This document shows positions 1 to 11,235 of a stretch of DNA of 64,000 bases, piece by piece. Below the pieces are notes generated by a model. It was not told the DNA's origin and made no database searches. It saw only the letters and a list, made by a program, of their open reading frames with translations. The translations under genes were made by a program, and so were the position numbers. Numbering within the stretch: the first letter of the stretch is position 1; every line of letters starts with the position of its first letter. Origin of the DNA: CAWBVG01 sp963792175 (GTDB taxonomy: Bacteria; Acidobacteriota; Vicinamibacteria; Vicinamibacterales; CAVVIG01); contig CAWBVG010000032.1 of the NCBI GenBank assembly GCA_963792175.1, positions 54,157 through 118,156 of the forward strand, read 5' to 3'.

Positions 1-89
1 GACAATTCGCGATTCAAAGGCTATCGAATGGATATAGAGTGTCAGACCGAAGGCCGGACGCTCGATCAGGGCGTCGGCGAGGAGCGACT

Positions 90-953
90 ATGTGCGAACA
101 GGATCAATTTGAGAAGGATCGACAGGAATTCGAGGCGCGCGGCCAGGTCACACGGCGGCAGTTCGGCGTCCTGCTGGGCGCCGGCGTGGCGATGATGCTG
201 CCGCGCGTCGTGAACGCGGTCGCAGTGACCGACGGCGAGGTGACTGTGACGACGCCGGACGGGACCTGCGACGCGTACTTCGTTCACCCGGCGACCGGCA
301 CGGGCGCGGGCGTGCTGTTGTGGCCGGACATCTTCGGCCTTCGGCCCGCGATGCGGCAGATGGGCAAGCGGCTCGCCGAGTCGGGCTACTCGGTGCTCGT
401 CGTCAATCCGTTCTATCGCGTCAAGAAGGCGCCGACCGCGGAGAACGGCGCGGCCACGGCGATCCCGTCGTTGATGCCGCTCGCGCAGGCGCTGAACGAG
501 ACGACGCAGATGACCGACGCGAAGGCGTTCATCGCCTGGCTGGATCAGCAGCCGTCGGTAGCCAAGAATCGGAAGATCGGCACGCAGGGCTACTGCATGG
601 GCGGGCCGATCGCGTTTCGCACCGCGGCGGCGGTGCCCGATCGCGTCGGCGCGGTGGCCTCGTTCCATGGCGGCGGCCTGGTGACCACCAATCCGAACTC
701 TCCGCATCTTCAGGCCGCGAAGACGAAGGCGCAGCTGCTCATCGCGATCGCCGCGAACGACGATCAGCGGGCGCCCAACGACAAGACGGTGTTGAAGGAG
801 ACGTTCGAAAAGGCGAACCTGCCCGCGGAAATCGAAGTGTACACAGGCGCGGCGCACGGCTGGTGCCCGCCCGATTCGGGCGTCTACAACGAGCCGCAGG
901 CCGAGAAGGCCTGGAGCCGTCTGCTGGCGCTGTACGGTAAGGCCCTGGCCTGA
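90..953 (+). CDS. Tat-exported dienelactone hydrolase family protein
   Basis: Alpha/beta hydrolase of the dienelactone hydrolase (carboxymethylenebutenolidase) family, expected to hydrolyse an ester or lactone outside the cytoplasm. The N-terminus carries a twin-arginine signal (RRQFGVLLGAGVAMMLP), so export by Tat is likely. The nucleophile is Cys169 in GYCMGG, with Asp224 (ANDDQRAPND) and His256 (AAHGWCP) completing the triad typical of this family. I chose the ATG at 90 because GAGGAG lies 5 bases upstream; a GTG at 39 would add 17 residues without a ribosome binding site. Length (287 residues) is normal for the family plus a signal peptide. No frameshift is seen. The substrate cannot be told from the sequence. 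Confidence 0.9.
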   Translation: MCEQDQFEKDRQEFEARGQVTRRQFGVLLGAGVAMMLPRVVNAVAVTDGEVTVTTPDGTCDAYFVHPATGTGAGVLLWPDIFGLRPAMRQMGKRLAESGYSVLVVNPFYRVKKAPTAENGAATAIPSLMPLAQALNETTQMTDAKAFIAWLDQQPSVAKNRKIGTQGYCMGGPIAFRTAAAVPDRVGAVASFHGGGLVTTNPNSPHLQAAKTKAQLLIAIAANDDQRAPNDKTVLKETFEKANLPAEIEVYTGAAHGWCPPDSGVYNEPQAEKAWSRLLALYGKALA

Positions 954-966
954 GGCGTCTTTCTAC

Positions 967-1031
967 AGGAGGCTAGGAGATCAGGAGATTTGTCTTTAGA
1001 AAAAGAACGTTCTTGACCTCCTGACCTCCTG
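967..1031. repeat. Intergenic inverted repeat of GGAGATCAGGAG words
   Basis: Between the hydrolase and mutM. The left arm (about 966-987) and right arm (about 1012-1031) are reverse complements over about 20 bases with four mismatches, both made of AGGAG/CTCCT words. A perfect 12-base palindrome AAGAACGTTCTT (1003-1014) lies inside. It could form a hairpin and may end transcription of the hydrolase. It is one of several word-type intergenic repeats in this window. Confidence 0.5.
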
Positions 1032-1042
1032 TTGTCGAGACC

Positions 1043-1889
1043 GTGCCTGAGCTGCCGGAAGTCGAACGCGTGCGCCGGACCCTCGAACCGGCGATGGCGG
1101 GCGCGCGCTTCGATCGCGTCCAGCTCAATCGGCGCGATCTGCGGAAGCCGTTTCCGAGCGGCTTCGCCCGTCGGCTGCGGGGGCGGCGCGTGCGAGCGCT
1201 GACGCGCCGCGGCAAGTACCTGCTCGGCGAGTTGTCGTCGGGCGACACGTTGATCATGCACCTCGGAATGTCCGGCTGGTTTCGCGTCGAAAAAACCACG
1301 GCGATCGCCACGCGCCCGCGCGATCGGGACGCTGACCTCGACAACCGTCACGATCACGTCGTGTTCACGATGTCGTCGGGCATGACGGTGACGTTCAACG
1401 ATCCGCGGCGGTTCGGCGTCATGGACCTGGTGGCCGCGGATCGCCGGCCGCGACACCCTTCGCTCGGCCGCCTGGGGCCGGAACCGCTCTCGCGCACGTT
1501 CGACGAACGCGCATTGGCGCGAACGGCTGGCGAAGCGGCGGATTTCCCTGAAGGCGGCCCTGCTCGATCAGCACGTGGTGGCCGGCATCGGCAACATCTA
1601 CGCGAGCGAGGCGCTGCATCTGGCAGGCCTGTCGCCGTTCCGCCTGGCGTCGTCTCTGGTCACGCGAGCCGGCGCGCCGCGGGCCGGCTGCGAACGGCTG
1701 GTCCAGGCGATCAAGTCGGTGCTGCGCCGCGCCATTGCGCTGAAGGACTCCGAGCGCTATCGCGGCTCGCGCTTCCGCGTCTACGAGCGCGAAGGCGAGC
1801 GGTGCCCGACCGCCGGCTGCGCCGGCACGATCGCGCGCGTCTGGCAGAATGGACGCTCGACGTTCTACTGTCCCGTCTGCCAGCGATGA
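1043..1889 (+). CDS. mutM: Formamidopyrimidine-DNA glycosylase (one frameshift)
   Basis: Base-excision repair enzyme removing oxidised purines such as 8-oxoguanine and nicking the abasic site. It begins at a GTG with the diagnostic MPELPEVE start, in which Pro2 is the catalytic nucleophile and Glu3 the general acid. Lys58 in TRRGKYLL matches the conserved Lys57 of the family. After a one-base insertion near 1522 the protein resumes in another frame with VVAGIGNIYASEAL and ends with the C4 zinc finger (CPTAGC then FYCPVCQR). The merged length is about 280 residues, normal for Fpg. Because both halves are fully conserved I regard the shift as a sequence error. A bifunctional Nei-like enzyme is the main alternative, but the zinc finger and the helix-two-turn-helix sequence favour MutM. 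Confidence 0.88.
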
Positions 1890-1994
1890 TCCGCTGGCGA
1901 CGAGGCTGTGCGCCCATGCTCCAGCGGGCTCATCATCCCGCTGACAGAATTCCATGCGCCAGTCGATCGCCTTCAACACGTAGCCGGGCCAGGT

Positions 1995-4900
1995 GTGAGC
2001 GTGCTCGTCTCACTGCCCGACGGCCTGCTCGCCGGCCGCTACCGCATCCTCTCGCCGCTCGGCGCGGGCGGCATGGGCGAAGTGTTTCTCGCCGAGGACA
2101 CGCGGCTCGAGCGCCGGGTCGCCATCAAGCTGCTGCCGGCGTCGGCCGAAGCGCGACGCCGTCGCGCGCGAGCGGCTCCGTCGCGAGGCGCTCGCCGCCG
2201 CCGCGCTCGATCATCCCTTCATCTGCAAGGTCTACGAGATCGGCGACGCCGACGGCCGCGCGTTCATCGTCATGGAGTACATCGAGGGCGAGACGCTGCA
2301 CGCGCGCTCGCCCGGCGCGCGCTGCTGCCGCTGCGCCAGATTGCTCGAGATCGCGCACGAGATCGCCCAGGCGCTCGACGAAGCGCATCGCCGCGGCATC
2401 GTGCATCGCGACCTGAAGCCGGCGAACGTGATGCTGACGCGCAGGGCCACGTGAAGGTGATGGACTTCGGCCTGGCGAAGCAGATGTCGGCGCAGCCGTC
2501 GCGGCCGCGACAGCAGGCCAGCGGCGACGCACGGCGATCGCTGACCGACGCCGGGCACGCGGCTCGGCACGCCGGCCTACATGTCGCCGGAGCAGGTGCT
2601 CGGCGGCTCGCTCGATCGCGCGCTCGGACATCTTCTCGCTCGGCGTCGATCCTGCACGAGCTCGCGACGGGCCGCCATCCGTTTCTGCGCGACGATCCGG
2701 CCGAGACGATGGCCGCGATTCTGCGCGATCCGCCGCCTCCGGCTCGCGCGATGTCGAATGACGTCGCCGGGCTTCGGCGCACGTCATCCACCGGCATGCT
2801 CGCGAAGGCGTGCGCCGAACGGTCACCAGACGATGAGCGAGCTGCGCGTCGGACGCTCGAGGCGCTGCGCGACGCGCGTCGGCTCGACGTCGTCGTCCGG
2901 CGCGCGCGGCCGAGCGCCGGCGCAGCCGCCGGAGCGAACGCCGTTCGTCGGCCGCGACGCCGAAGCCGCCGAGCTGCACGCGCCTGCTCGATCGCATGCT
3001 GACGGGCCAAGGCGGCCTCGTGCTGATCGGCGGCGAGCCCGGCGTCGGCAAGACGCGGCTGGCCCGCGAGCTGATGCGCGCAGGCGCGAGACGCGCGGCT
3101 GCCTGAGCCTCACCGGCCACTGCTACGAGATGGAGGGCGCGCCGCCGTTTGTGCCGTTCGTCGAGATCGACCGAGCAGGCGGTGCGGCTCGTGCCGCAGG
3201 CCGTGCGGGCGGCGATGGGCGACTGGCGCCGGAGATCGCGACGATGGTGCCGAGCCTGCGCCGGGTCTATCCCGACATCCCGCCGCTGCCGGAGGTCCCG
3301 CCGACCAGCAGCGGCGGCTGCTCTTCAGCGCCTACCTCGAGTACGTCCGGCGCGCGCACGCAGAAGTCGCCGGCGTCGTGCTGCTCGACGATCTCCACTG
3401 GGCCGACGAGCCGACGCTGCAGCTGCTGCTGCATCTCGCGCCGCACCTCGCCGTCGATGCGGCTGCTCGTCGTCGGCACGTACCGCGACGTCGAGCTCGA
3501 CGTGAAGCGGCCGTTCGCGAAGACGCTCGAAACGCTGCTGCGGCAGCGCTCGCGACGCGCATCAGCGCTCCGGCGGCTGAACGAGTCGGGCGTGGAGCAG
3601 ATGCTCGCCGCGATGAGCGGGTCGGCGCCGCCGTCGTCGCTGGCGCAAGGTCGGTGTTCCGCGAGACCGAGGGCAATCCGTTCTTCGTCGAGGAGGTGTA
3701 CCAGCACCTCGCCGAAGAAGGGAAGCTCTTCGATGCGAGCGGCGGTGGAAGACCGACCTGCGCGTCGACACGATCGACGTGCCCGAAGGCGTGCGGCTCG
3801 TCATCGGGCGGCGGCTCGACGGCTGGGCGAGAGGCGCGCAAGGTGCTGACGGCGGCGGCGGTCATCGGCCGCACGCTTTCCGCTCGATCTGCTGCAGGCC
3901 GTCGTCGATCTCTCGGAAGACGCCGTGCTCGACGCGATCGAGGAAGCCGAGCGCGCGCAGCTCGTCGCGGCGGACGCCGGGCAGCGGACGGCGCGCTACA
4001 GATTCGTGCACGAGCTGATTCGCGACGACGCTGGTCAACGGGCTGTCGCTGCCGCGCCGGCAGCGGCTGCACCTGAAGATCGCCGACGCGCTCGAACGCC
4101 TGCGGGCGGCGTCGCTCGAGAGCCACGTGTCGATGCTCGCGCATCATCTCTATCAGGCCGGCGCCGCGGCCGACGCCCAGCGAACGGCGAAGTCCCTGCT
4201 GCTCGCCGGCACGTCGCGCGCTCGCGGCGGGCGCGTTCGAGGAGACGCTCGAGACGTTCGACAACTGATCGGTCTCGAACTGGCCGAAGACGATCCGCTG
4301 CTCGCGGAAGCCTACGAGCATCGCGGCGAGCGCTCGCCGGGCTGCAGCGGTACGACGAAGCGGCCGCCGCGTTCGATCGCGCGCTGGACGATCTACATCG
4401 CGCTCAAAGACGACGCCGGCATCGAGCGCGCCGCGCGCGGCGAAGCGAAGGTCTACGGCTGGCGTGGACGCCCGGCGGAGGGACTGCCGGCGGTCACGCG
4501 AGGCCTGAAGGCCCTCTCGAGCGGGGCGGCGCGAGAACGCGCGCTGCTCCTCTCATGGTTCGGAACCATGAGGATTCTCAACGGCGCATCTGGAAGAGGC
4601 GAGCCAGTGCATGGCCGAGGCCATGGCGATGCCGTCGAGCAGCTCGATGACGCCGACACGGTGGGGCGTATTCTCATTGCAAAGGCCTGGTATGAGCGCA
4701 TGTGCGGCGACTACCACGCGTCCGCCCGCGCCGGCCGCCGAGCGCTCGCTCTCCTGCCGGCCAGGGCGCTGTGGCACCGCGCTGATGTCTCAGTCGAACT
4801 GTCGCTGGTCGATTACTTCCTCGGGCGGCTCGCGGAATGTGACGAGCGGCTGCCGGAGGTCGAAAAGGCTGCCCGACCTGTCGGCCACGGCGGCGCTCTG

Positions 4901-5661
4901 TTCATGCAGCGCTGGCTCCGTTCGTCAGTGGCGTTCCAACGCACGGGGGACCTCCGCGCGTTTCTTGCCGAAGCGGGACAGCGGCTCCAGGACCCGCGCA
5001 TCAGGTTTTCGATCGGCACCGTTGTCGGGCTGAGTCGCCTCTACCTTGGCGACGTGGACGAGGGGCTCGAACAGCTGGCTACTGTCATGGCGGAAATGCC
5101 AGACAACTATTATTACGAGGGCACGCCTGAGGGCAATCTCTTCGCGGGCCATGCGCTCGCCGGGCGGCACGATTGGGCGAGGGCGCTCCTTCCAGCGGCG
5201 CTGCGGAAGCTGCCGGTGTCTGGACGTCGGAATGTCCAGGGTGCGTTTTTCGGCCTCGATGCGACGGTCGCGGGATTGACGCTGATTGACGACCGCGAGC
5301 AATGCGGCGCGCTGTACCCTCTGACCATCCAGGGTACGTGGGCACGGGCCAGGTCGTCTCCTCGCTTGTGGCCGGTCCTGGAGGTGATCCCCAGCTGGCG
5401 GCGGCGCTGGCCGCCGACGCTGCGGGCCTGGCCGACAGGTCGCGAGAACACTTCGAAACGGCGCTCCGCCAGGCGCGCGCTGTGCCCATGCGCATCATGC
5501 AGCCCACGGTGCTGTACTGGTACGGACGCGTGCTCTCATCCGCGACCGATGGCGACGAACGATCGCGGGGGCGCGCGATGGTCGAGGCGGCCGTCGCCGA
5601 TTTCCGCACGCTCGACATGGCGCTGCACGCGAACCTCGCCGAGCAGTTTCTGCGCAACTGA
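1995..5661 (+). CDS. Ser/Thr protein kinase-AAA ATPase-TPR regulator (many frameshifts)
   Basis: A large signalling protein of the kind that joins an Hanks-type kinase to a predictive-ATPase module. In order I read: kinase glycine loop GAGGMGEV and VAIK lysine (about 2065-2130), catalytic loop GIVHRDLKPANVML (about 2395-2440), DFGLAK (about 2463) and YMSPEQ (about 2580). Next comes an AAA module with FVGRD (about 2945), Walker A GGEPGVGKTRLA (about 3030) and Walker B VLLDDLHWADEP (about 3380). A helical TPR-like region fills 3900-5661. Each piece lies in a different frame; shifts occur about every 60-110 bases to 4.3 kb and once more near 5330. From 4400 to 5330 a single frame is open. The GTG at 1995 is the best start. 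Total would be about 1,220 residues. No transmembrane segment is evident. The ligand or target is unknown. Confidence 0.75.
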
Positions 5662-6699
5662 TGATCCGCGGCTCCGCGATACTCACGCGCTGTTCTCCTA
5701 CGCCAGCCGCGCCGGCCTTCGCGCAGCCCTATTCATCGGCCGCAACGGCGACGTCGTGCGCCTGCCTGACGCGCGCGCCGAGACAATCGTCTCGATTCTG
5801 ACGTCTGTCGGCAACATCGCGTTCGAGATGAACGTGAAGGGCCAGAACGTCCTGTACTGGCCGTACGCGCTCGATCGACGAGTTCAAGGCGCGTCCGGGT
5901 ATGAGCGGCATCCCGTTTCTCGGCCCCTGGATCGATCGCCTCGACGAGCAGGCGTTCTTCGCCAACGGCCGCCGGCGCGCATTCGACATGCAACTCGGCA
6001 ACGTGCGCGGCGACATGCCGAGCCACGGGTTCGTCACAATGACCGACCGATGGAACGTCGTGGAGACAAAGGCCGACAAGCGACGGCGCCTGGGTGACGA
6101 GCCGGCTCGAGTTCTACCGGCAGCCGATGTGGATGAAGCAGTGGCCGTTCGCGCACACGATCGAGATCACGCATCGCCTGCGCGACGGCGTGCTCGAAGT
6201 GGAGACGGCGATCGTCAATATGAGCGCGGAGCCGATGCCGATCGCGATCGGGTTTCACCCGTACTTCCAGTTGACCGACTCGCCTCGCGACACGTGGACG
6301 CTGTCGGTCGGCGCGCGGACGCACTGGCTGCTCACCTCGAACAAAGTACCGACCGGCGACACCGAGCCGATCGAACGGTTCTTCCCGACGCCGCAGGCCG
6401 CATCGCTCGGCGACTACAGCCTCGACGATGTGTTCACCGATCTGCGGCGGGACTCTGAGGGCCGGGCCACGGTTGCGGTCAGCGGAAAGTCGCAGCGCCT
6501 CGAGATCGGGCTGGGCGCCAACTACCGGGCGGTGACGATCTGGTCGCCAAAGGACCGGCCGTTCATCTGCATCGAGCCGACGGCCGGCATCATCGACGCG
6601 CTGAACCTCGCGGCGCGCGGACTGTACAAGGAATTACAGAGCGTCGCGCCGGGCGGCACCTGGCGCGAGCGCTTCTGGATCAAAGCCAGCGGCTTCTAG
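5661..6699 (+). CDS. Aldose 1-epimerase superfamily protein (frameshifted)
   Basis: Member of the galactose-mutarotase-like superfamily, which interconverts sugar anomers or binds hexoses. The proposed ATG overlaps the stop of the upstream kinase gene (TGATG), suggesting coupled translation. The first residues include APAFAQPY, which looks like a signal peptide end. Three frames must be joined: NIAFEMNVKGQNVLYWPY (about 5813), then GIPFLGPWIDRLDEQ (about 5910), then from 6100 onward a clean frame containing IAIGFHPYF with the family histidine, and FICIEPTAGIIDAL with the expected catalytic glutamate. Shifts lie near 5740, 5875 and 6090. Merged length of about 345 residues fits the family. Substrate unknown. 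Confidence 0.75.
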
Positions 6700-6794
6700 C
6701 TCAGCCGATCCAAGGAATCTGAAATTCGCTCGTCTCGAACCTCGCTAGAATGGATCCGCTCGCGACAATCTCTGCGGTCCCATCAGGAGGTTCA

Positions 6795-9700
6795 ATGCGA
6801 TCGGCTGTAACACGCCTTGGCTCTACTGGCCCTCGCTGTCATCGCGCGCCGTCGGATGGGACGGCATACGGATCGCGTTCGCGCAGCCGGCTCAACCGGC
6901 CGCGCGCGTCGAGCCGGGCATCGCGCTCACGTGCGAGCAGTTCTGCAGCGACACCAAGCTGCGGACCAGCAATGCCCGCCTCCGGTGGACACTGACGCGC
7001 GCCGCGCTCGCCGCGAGCAACATGGAGAACCTGGCCGCGGCCGCGCAAACCCTCGAGGTCACGGTCTACAAGAACGGCTTCGACAAAGGCCTGATGGTCG
7101 CGCTGCCGCTTTCCCCGGCCACGCCGGACCGCCCCGTGCTGGCTGTCGCAGCGCCACAGGCGGCGGCCGCAGGTCAATCCACAGCAGGTTCGCGCGTTCC
7201 AGATTCGCCTCATCCAAATCGAGCCGCTCCGGGCCGCGACCGCCGACGCCGAGGCCTAGATTGGGCGCCGTCGTCGAAAACCTCGAGCCCGGCGTGAACT
7301 ACACGTGGCGGATAGCCATCAAGGCCCCTGGCGGGCCGGATCGTCTCGCGCCTGACAACGTGCCAGGCGGATGTGTGCCCGGCCGATGTCGTTCTTGCAT
7401 GCGAACCCGCCAGCCAGACGACGGGGGCGGTAATGCGCGCCGCCGCGTCGCTCTTGACATCTGGCGTGCTGCCTCGCCGCGAGCACGGCGTCCGCTCAGC
7501 TCTCGGTCGTCGTCCGGGACATCAGCCCGGATCAATCGAACAACAGCGACGCCGACGCCGCGTCGGGCGGCCGTGTGAACGGCCTCGGTGTCGATCGCAG
7601 TACCGCCGGCACGCGTCTACGCCGCCAGCGAGTTCGGCGGCATCTGGCGCAGCATCAACAACGGCCAGAACTGGCACATCTGGACGGCCACGTGCCGACG
7701 GTGACCTGGGACGTCGAGGTGGATCCGACGAACTCGAACAAGGTCTACGCCACGTCGTTCTTCGACGGGCGCGCGAACAGCCGCTCCGGGATCAACGTCA
7801 GCAGCGACGGCGGCGTCACCTGGACGCACCCCGCGAGCGCGACACCGCCGGTCAACTTCTGCCTGACGGCGTCAGCGCCGGTCCGAGCCGGCGGCTTTCG
7901 GCATCGCCATCGATCCGGCGAACGCGAGCCGCGTGTTCATCGGCACGAACTGCGGCCTCGCCATGAGCACCAACGCCGGCGCCACGTGGACGTACGTCGA
8001 TCCGACGCCCGGCAATCCGGCGGACGACGTCGGCGACGTCGTCGTGCACGACGGCGGGCATCATCGATTTGTGCGGCGACGACGGTACATGCGGCTCGAC
8101 CGACGGCGGCACGACGTGGACGACGGCGACGACCAACCCGCTGCCTAGCGGACGATGCTCGATGGCGGTGTCGCCCGACGAGGCGTACGTCCTGTTTGCG
8201 GTGGTCGGCACCACCGTCCTCGAGAGCGAGAAGGGCGGCCAGTCGTGGCCCGTCAACTACGGCAGTCACGAGCCGCAGCAACAGGGTCGTATCCCATTCG
8301 TCGCCACGAATCAGCGCGCCGGCGCGACTTTCGATCTGTGGTTCGGCGATGTCGGGTTGTGGAGAGGGACCTGCACGACGCCCTCACCGGCCACGCAAGG
8401 TGGCGCACGCCGCTGCAACGCCGCAGCCTCTTGGGCCGGGTCGTTCTCGCGGCCCAACGGTGGACACGACGACGTCGGCGACATCGCCTTCGCTGCGGCG
8501 CCAGTCGACGCCTGTCCGCTGTACTTTTCGTCGGACGGCGGCGTCTACCGCAACACGCTGGCGGCAAGCCCCGGCTGCCACACGCCGGTGTGGGCTCAGC
8601 CGACGGTCACGCCGCATGCGCTCTGGAACTACACCTTCTCAGGGTTCAACCAACCCGGCGCGGTGACCGAACACCTGTATTTCGGCAACCAGGACAACGG
8701 CAATTTCGGCGCCACCAATGGCGGCGCCACGCCGGTCACCTGGAACAACGAGCGCTGCTGCGACGGGTTCGACTCGGCGGCGACGGCACGCGCGCGCTGA
8801 CGACGATGTGCTGCTTCAACACCGGGCGCGCGACGCGCCTGTTCGTCAGCGGCCCCGGGCTGTCGGGCGCGTCGCCTGAAATCGGCACGTATCCGCCGGG
8901 CGAACATGCGATTCGTTCGAGCATCTCGAGGCGATCCTCAGGTTCGCCGCCAACTGGTCTACGTGATCTCGACCACCACCGGCGTGTTCGTGACGACAAA
9001 TATTGGCGCGGCGACGATCGTACGTGGACGCAACTCGGCGCGGCGACGACGCCGGCCACCGCGTGCGGTCTGCAAATGGCGGTGAGCGGCGGAACGCTCG
9101 ACGATTTTCACGAAGAGCGGCGGCTGCAATGGCGACACGGCAGGGCACCTTGTGGAGGCTATCAGGGCACGGCAGCCGGCGGCACGTGGCACGCAGGTGC
9201 CTAATGCTGGTGCCGTCGGTGCGTTCGGTGTCTTCGGGGTCGATCCGGAACGATCCCCAGCGGCTGATCGCGTCCCATCTCGGCGGGGCGAGCGGATCCG
9301 CGAATGATGATGACACGCAACGGCGGCACGACGTGGACGTCGATTGCCGCACTCGACGGTCATGATGACCGGCGAACGGAACGTTCCGGTACAAGAACCA
9401 GACGGGACCGACATTGCAGCAGGCGGGCACGAACTTCAGCATGCAGCGGAACGGCTATCCGCAGCCGACGCTGGTCGCCTTCGATCCGGCGGACTCCGAC
9501 ATTGTCGCGGCAGCAGGCGCCGATTCTGGCGTCTTCATCAGCACCAATGGCGGGGCGCGATGGCAGCTGGTGACGGATCCGAATTCGCCGGGCGCGTTCG
9601 GGCATTCCGCACATCCCACGCCCGTACTACGCCTACTTCGATCACGATCCGCCGGGCGGCGACATCAATTCTGTCCTGGGCACGCGCGGCCGTGGCGCCT

Positions 9701-11176
9701 GGCGCCTGACGTTCAAGAAAGTCGCCGATGCCAGAGATCCAGGTGCCGTCACCGCCGGACGTTCGCCGCATCGTGTCTGGGCGAGGTCACGCGTGCACCG
9801 GTCTGTGGTGTGCAACACCAGCGCGCGGCGATCTCATCGTGAACTCGGTGATCACGTCGTCCAATCCACGAATTCACGATCACCGCGCCATCGGGCGGCT
9901 TCCCGGTCACGATCAGCCACGACTTCTGTTTCCCGGTCGCAGGTCGGCATTCACGCCGACGACGGCGGGGACGGCGTACGACCAACCTCGATGATCACCA
10001 GCAACGATCCGAACATTCCCGAGCACTCACGGTCGCCGCGACGGCCAGCGTCGGCCAGCCCACCGCCGTCACGATGATCGCGGACAACGGCAACTTCGGC
10101 GAGTTCTGCCCGGCGCCTGGCAAGTTCAAGGATCTGGCGGTGACCATCGACAACCGCGGCACTTGTCCGCTCCTCATCACGGGCCTCACCTCGTCGTCTC
10201 CCGAGTTTCAGGTTCCGCAGGTGCTGACGTTCCCGATCAAAGTCGCGCCGGGCGACAACATCGCGGTGCCGTTCCGGTTCCAGCCGACGTCGGCGGGAGC
10301 GAAAACGGCAACGCTGACGGTGTCGACCAACAATCCGGCAGCGCCGACCAAGAGCGTGTCCGTCACCGGATCGGCGCCGCCGAGCTAGTATGCTCGCCGC
10401 CGGTCTTCACGTCAATCGACGCGGCGGTCGGCCCGACGTGGGGCACCGGGCGCACGGGCAGCTACACGGTGAACACGTCCGGTCATTTCCTGGGATCGTT
10501 CGGGCCGGAGCGCCGGTTCGGCGCCCAGGTCCAGGGCGAGTACATGTTCTATCCGGGCCGCCAGGAGGGGCAGTTGGACGCGTCGCTGCTCTATCGCCGC
10601 GGCCTCTGGCAGGCGGCGGTGGGCGCCAGCTTCAAGGACGCCAACTTGCGATCCGAGGTCTTCCCAGGATCGCTCAGTCAGGTGACGGCGAGCTTCGACG
10701 TGTTGCTGCCGACGATCCGGTTCGGGGCGTTCGGCTCGAAAGGGCTGAAGGAGACGGACATCGCCGGGCTGACCGAGCGCGTCGGCCCGGTCGCGCCGCC
10801 CGGCGGGCAGCCGATCATCGCGATCGAGCGGGTCCTCCACACCGTCGATTCGCTCGGCGGCTCGGTGCAGCTCGATCTCGTGCCCGCGCTCTGGTGGCTC
10901 GACGCGAATGCGGCGTTCCTGAACCGGCACGCGCCGGGCGCCAGCAACACCGCGGGCGCGGCGGTTCGCGTGTCGAGACAAATCCTGCCGTGGCTGGTCG
11001 GCATGGCGCAGTTCGACGTGAACGAGAGCTTCGTCGGATCGAACGCGGTGGGTACCGTCACCGTAGGCCTGACGATCGGGCGTTGGCCGAAGCCATCGGA
11101 CTTGTCGAACCCGGTGAATCCGCTTGGGACGTTCGTGCCGAGGCTGCACTACGAAGTATTCGATCGGATTCGCTGA
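6795..11176 (+). CDS. Giant BNR-repeat / choice-of-anchor-D protein with C-terminal barrel-like domain (frameshifted)
   Basis: The ATG at 6795 follows a strong AGGAGG at 6785. An apparent signal peptide (LLALLALAVIA) is followed by a region with NLEPGVNYTWRIAIKAP, resembling a fibronectin-like fold. From about 7560 to 9700 there is a sialidase/VPS10-type beta-propeller: repeated S-x-D-G-G-x-T-W units such as SSDGGVTWTHP, STNAGATWTYV, STDGGTTWTTA, STNGGARWQLV. From 9790 to 10388 an Ig-like choice-of-anchor D domain reads LAVTIDNRGTCPLLITG and TLTVSTNNPAAPTKSVSVTG. After a shift at about 10385 the protein appears to continue into a domain of alternating hydrophobic strands (FGAQVQGEYMFY, WQAAVGASFKD, GTVTVGLTIGR) that resembles an outer-membrane barrel. 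Many shifts interrupt the propeller. The product is probably a surface or periplasmic protein of about 1,460 residues; I do not assign a function. Two or more adjacent genes cannot be excluded. Confidence 0.6.
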
Positions 11177-11235
11177 TCGGCCCGGGGCTGAACCAGCCTA
11201 CGCTCGGCCCGAACGTTGGATCGTGGAGGACGACC

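Noticed and set aside
1995..5661. Frameshifts as programmed recoding in the kinase gene
   Set aside because: Shifts are too many, occur in both directions and at no common slippery site; sequence error is the simpler reading.
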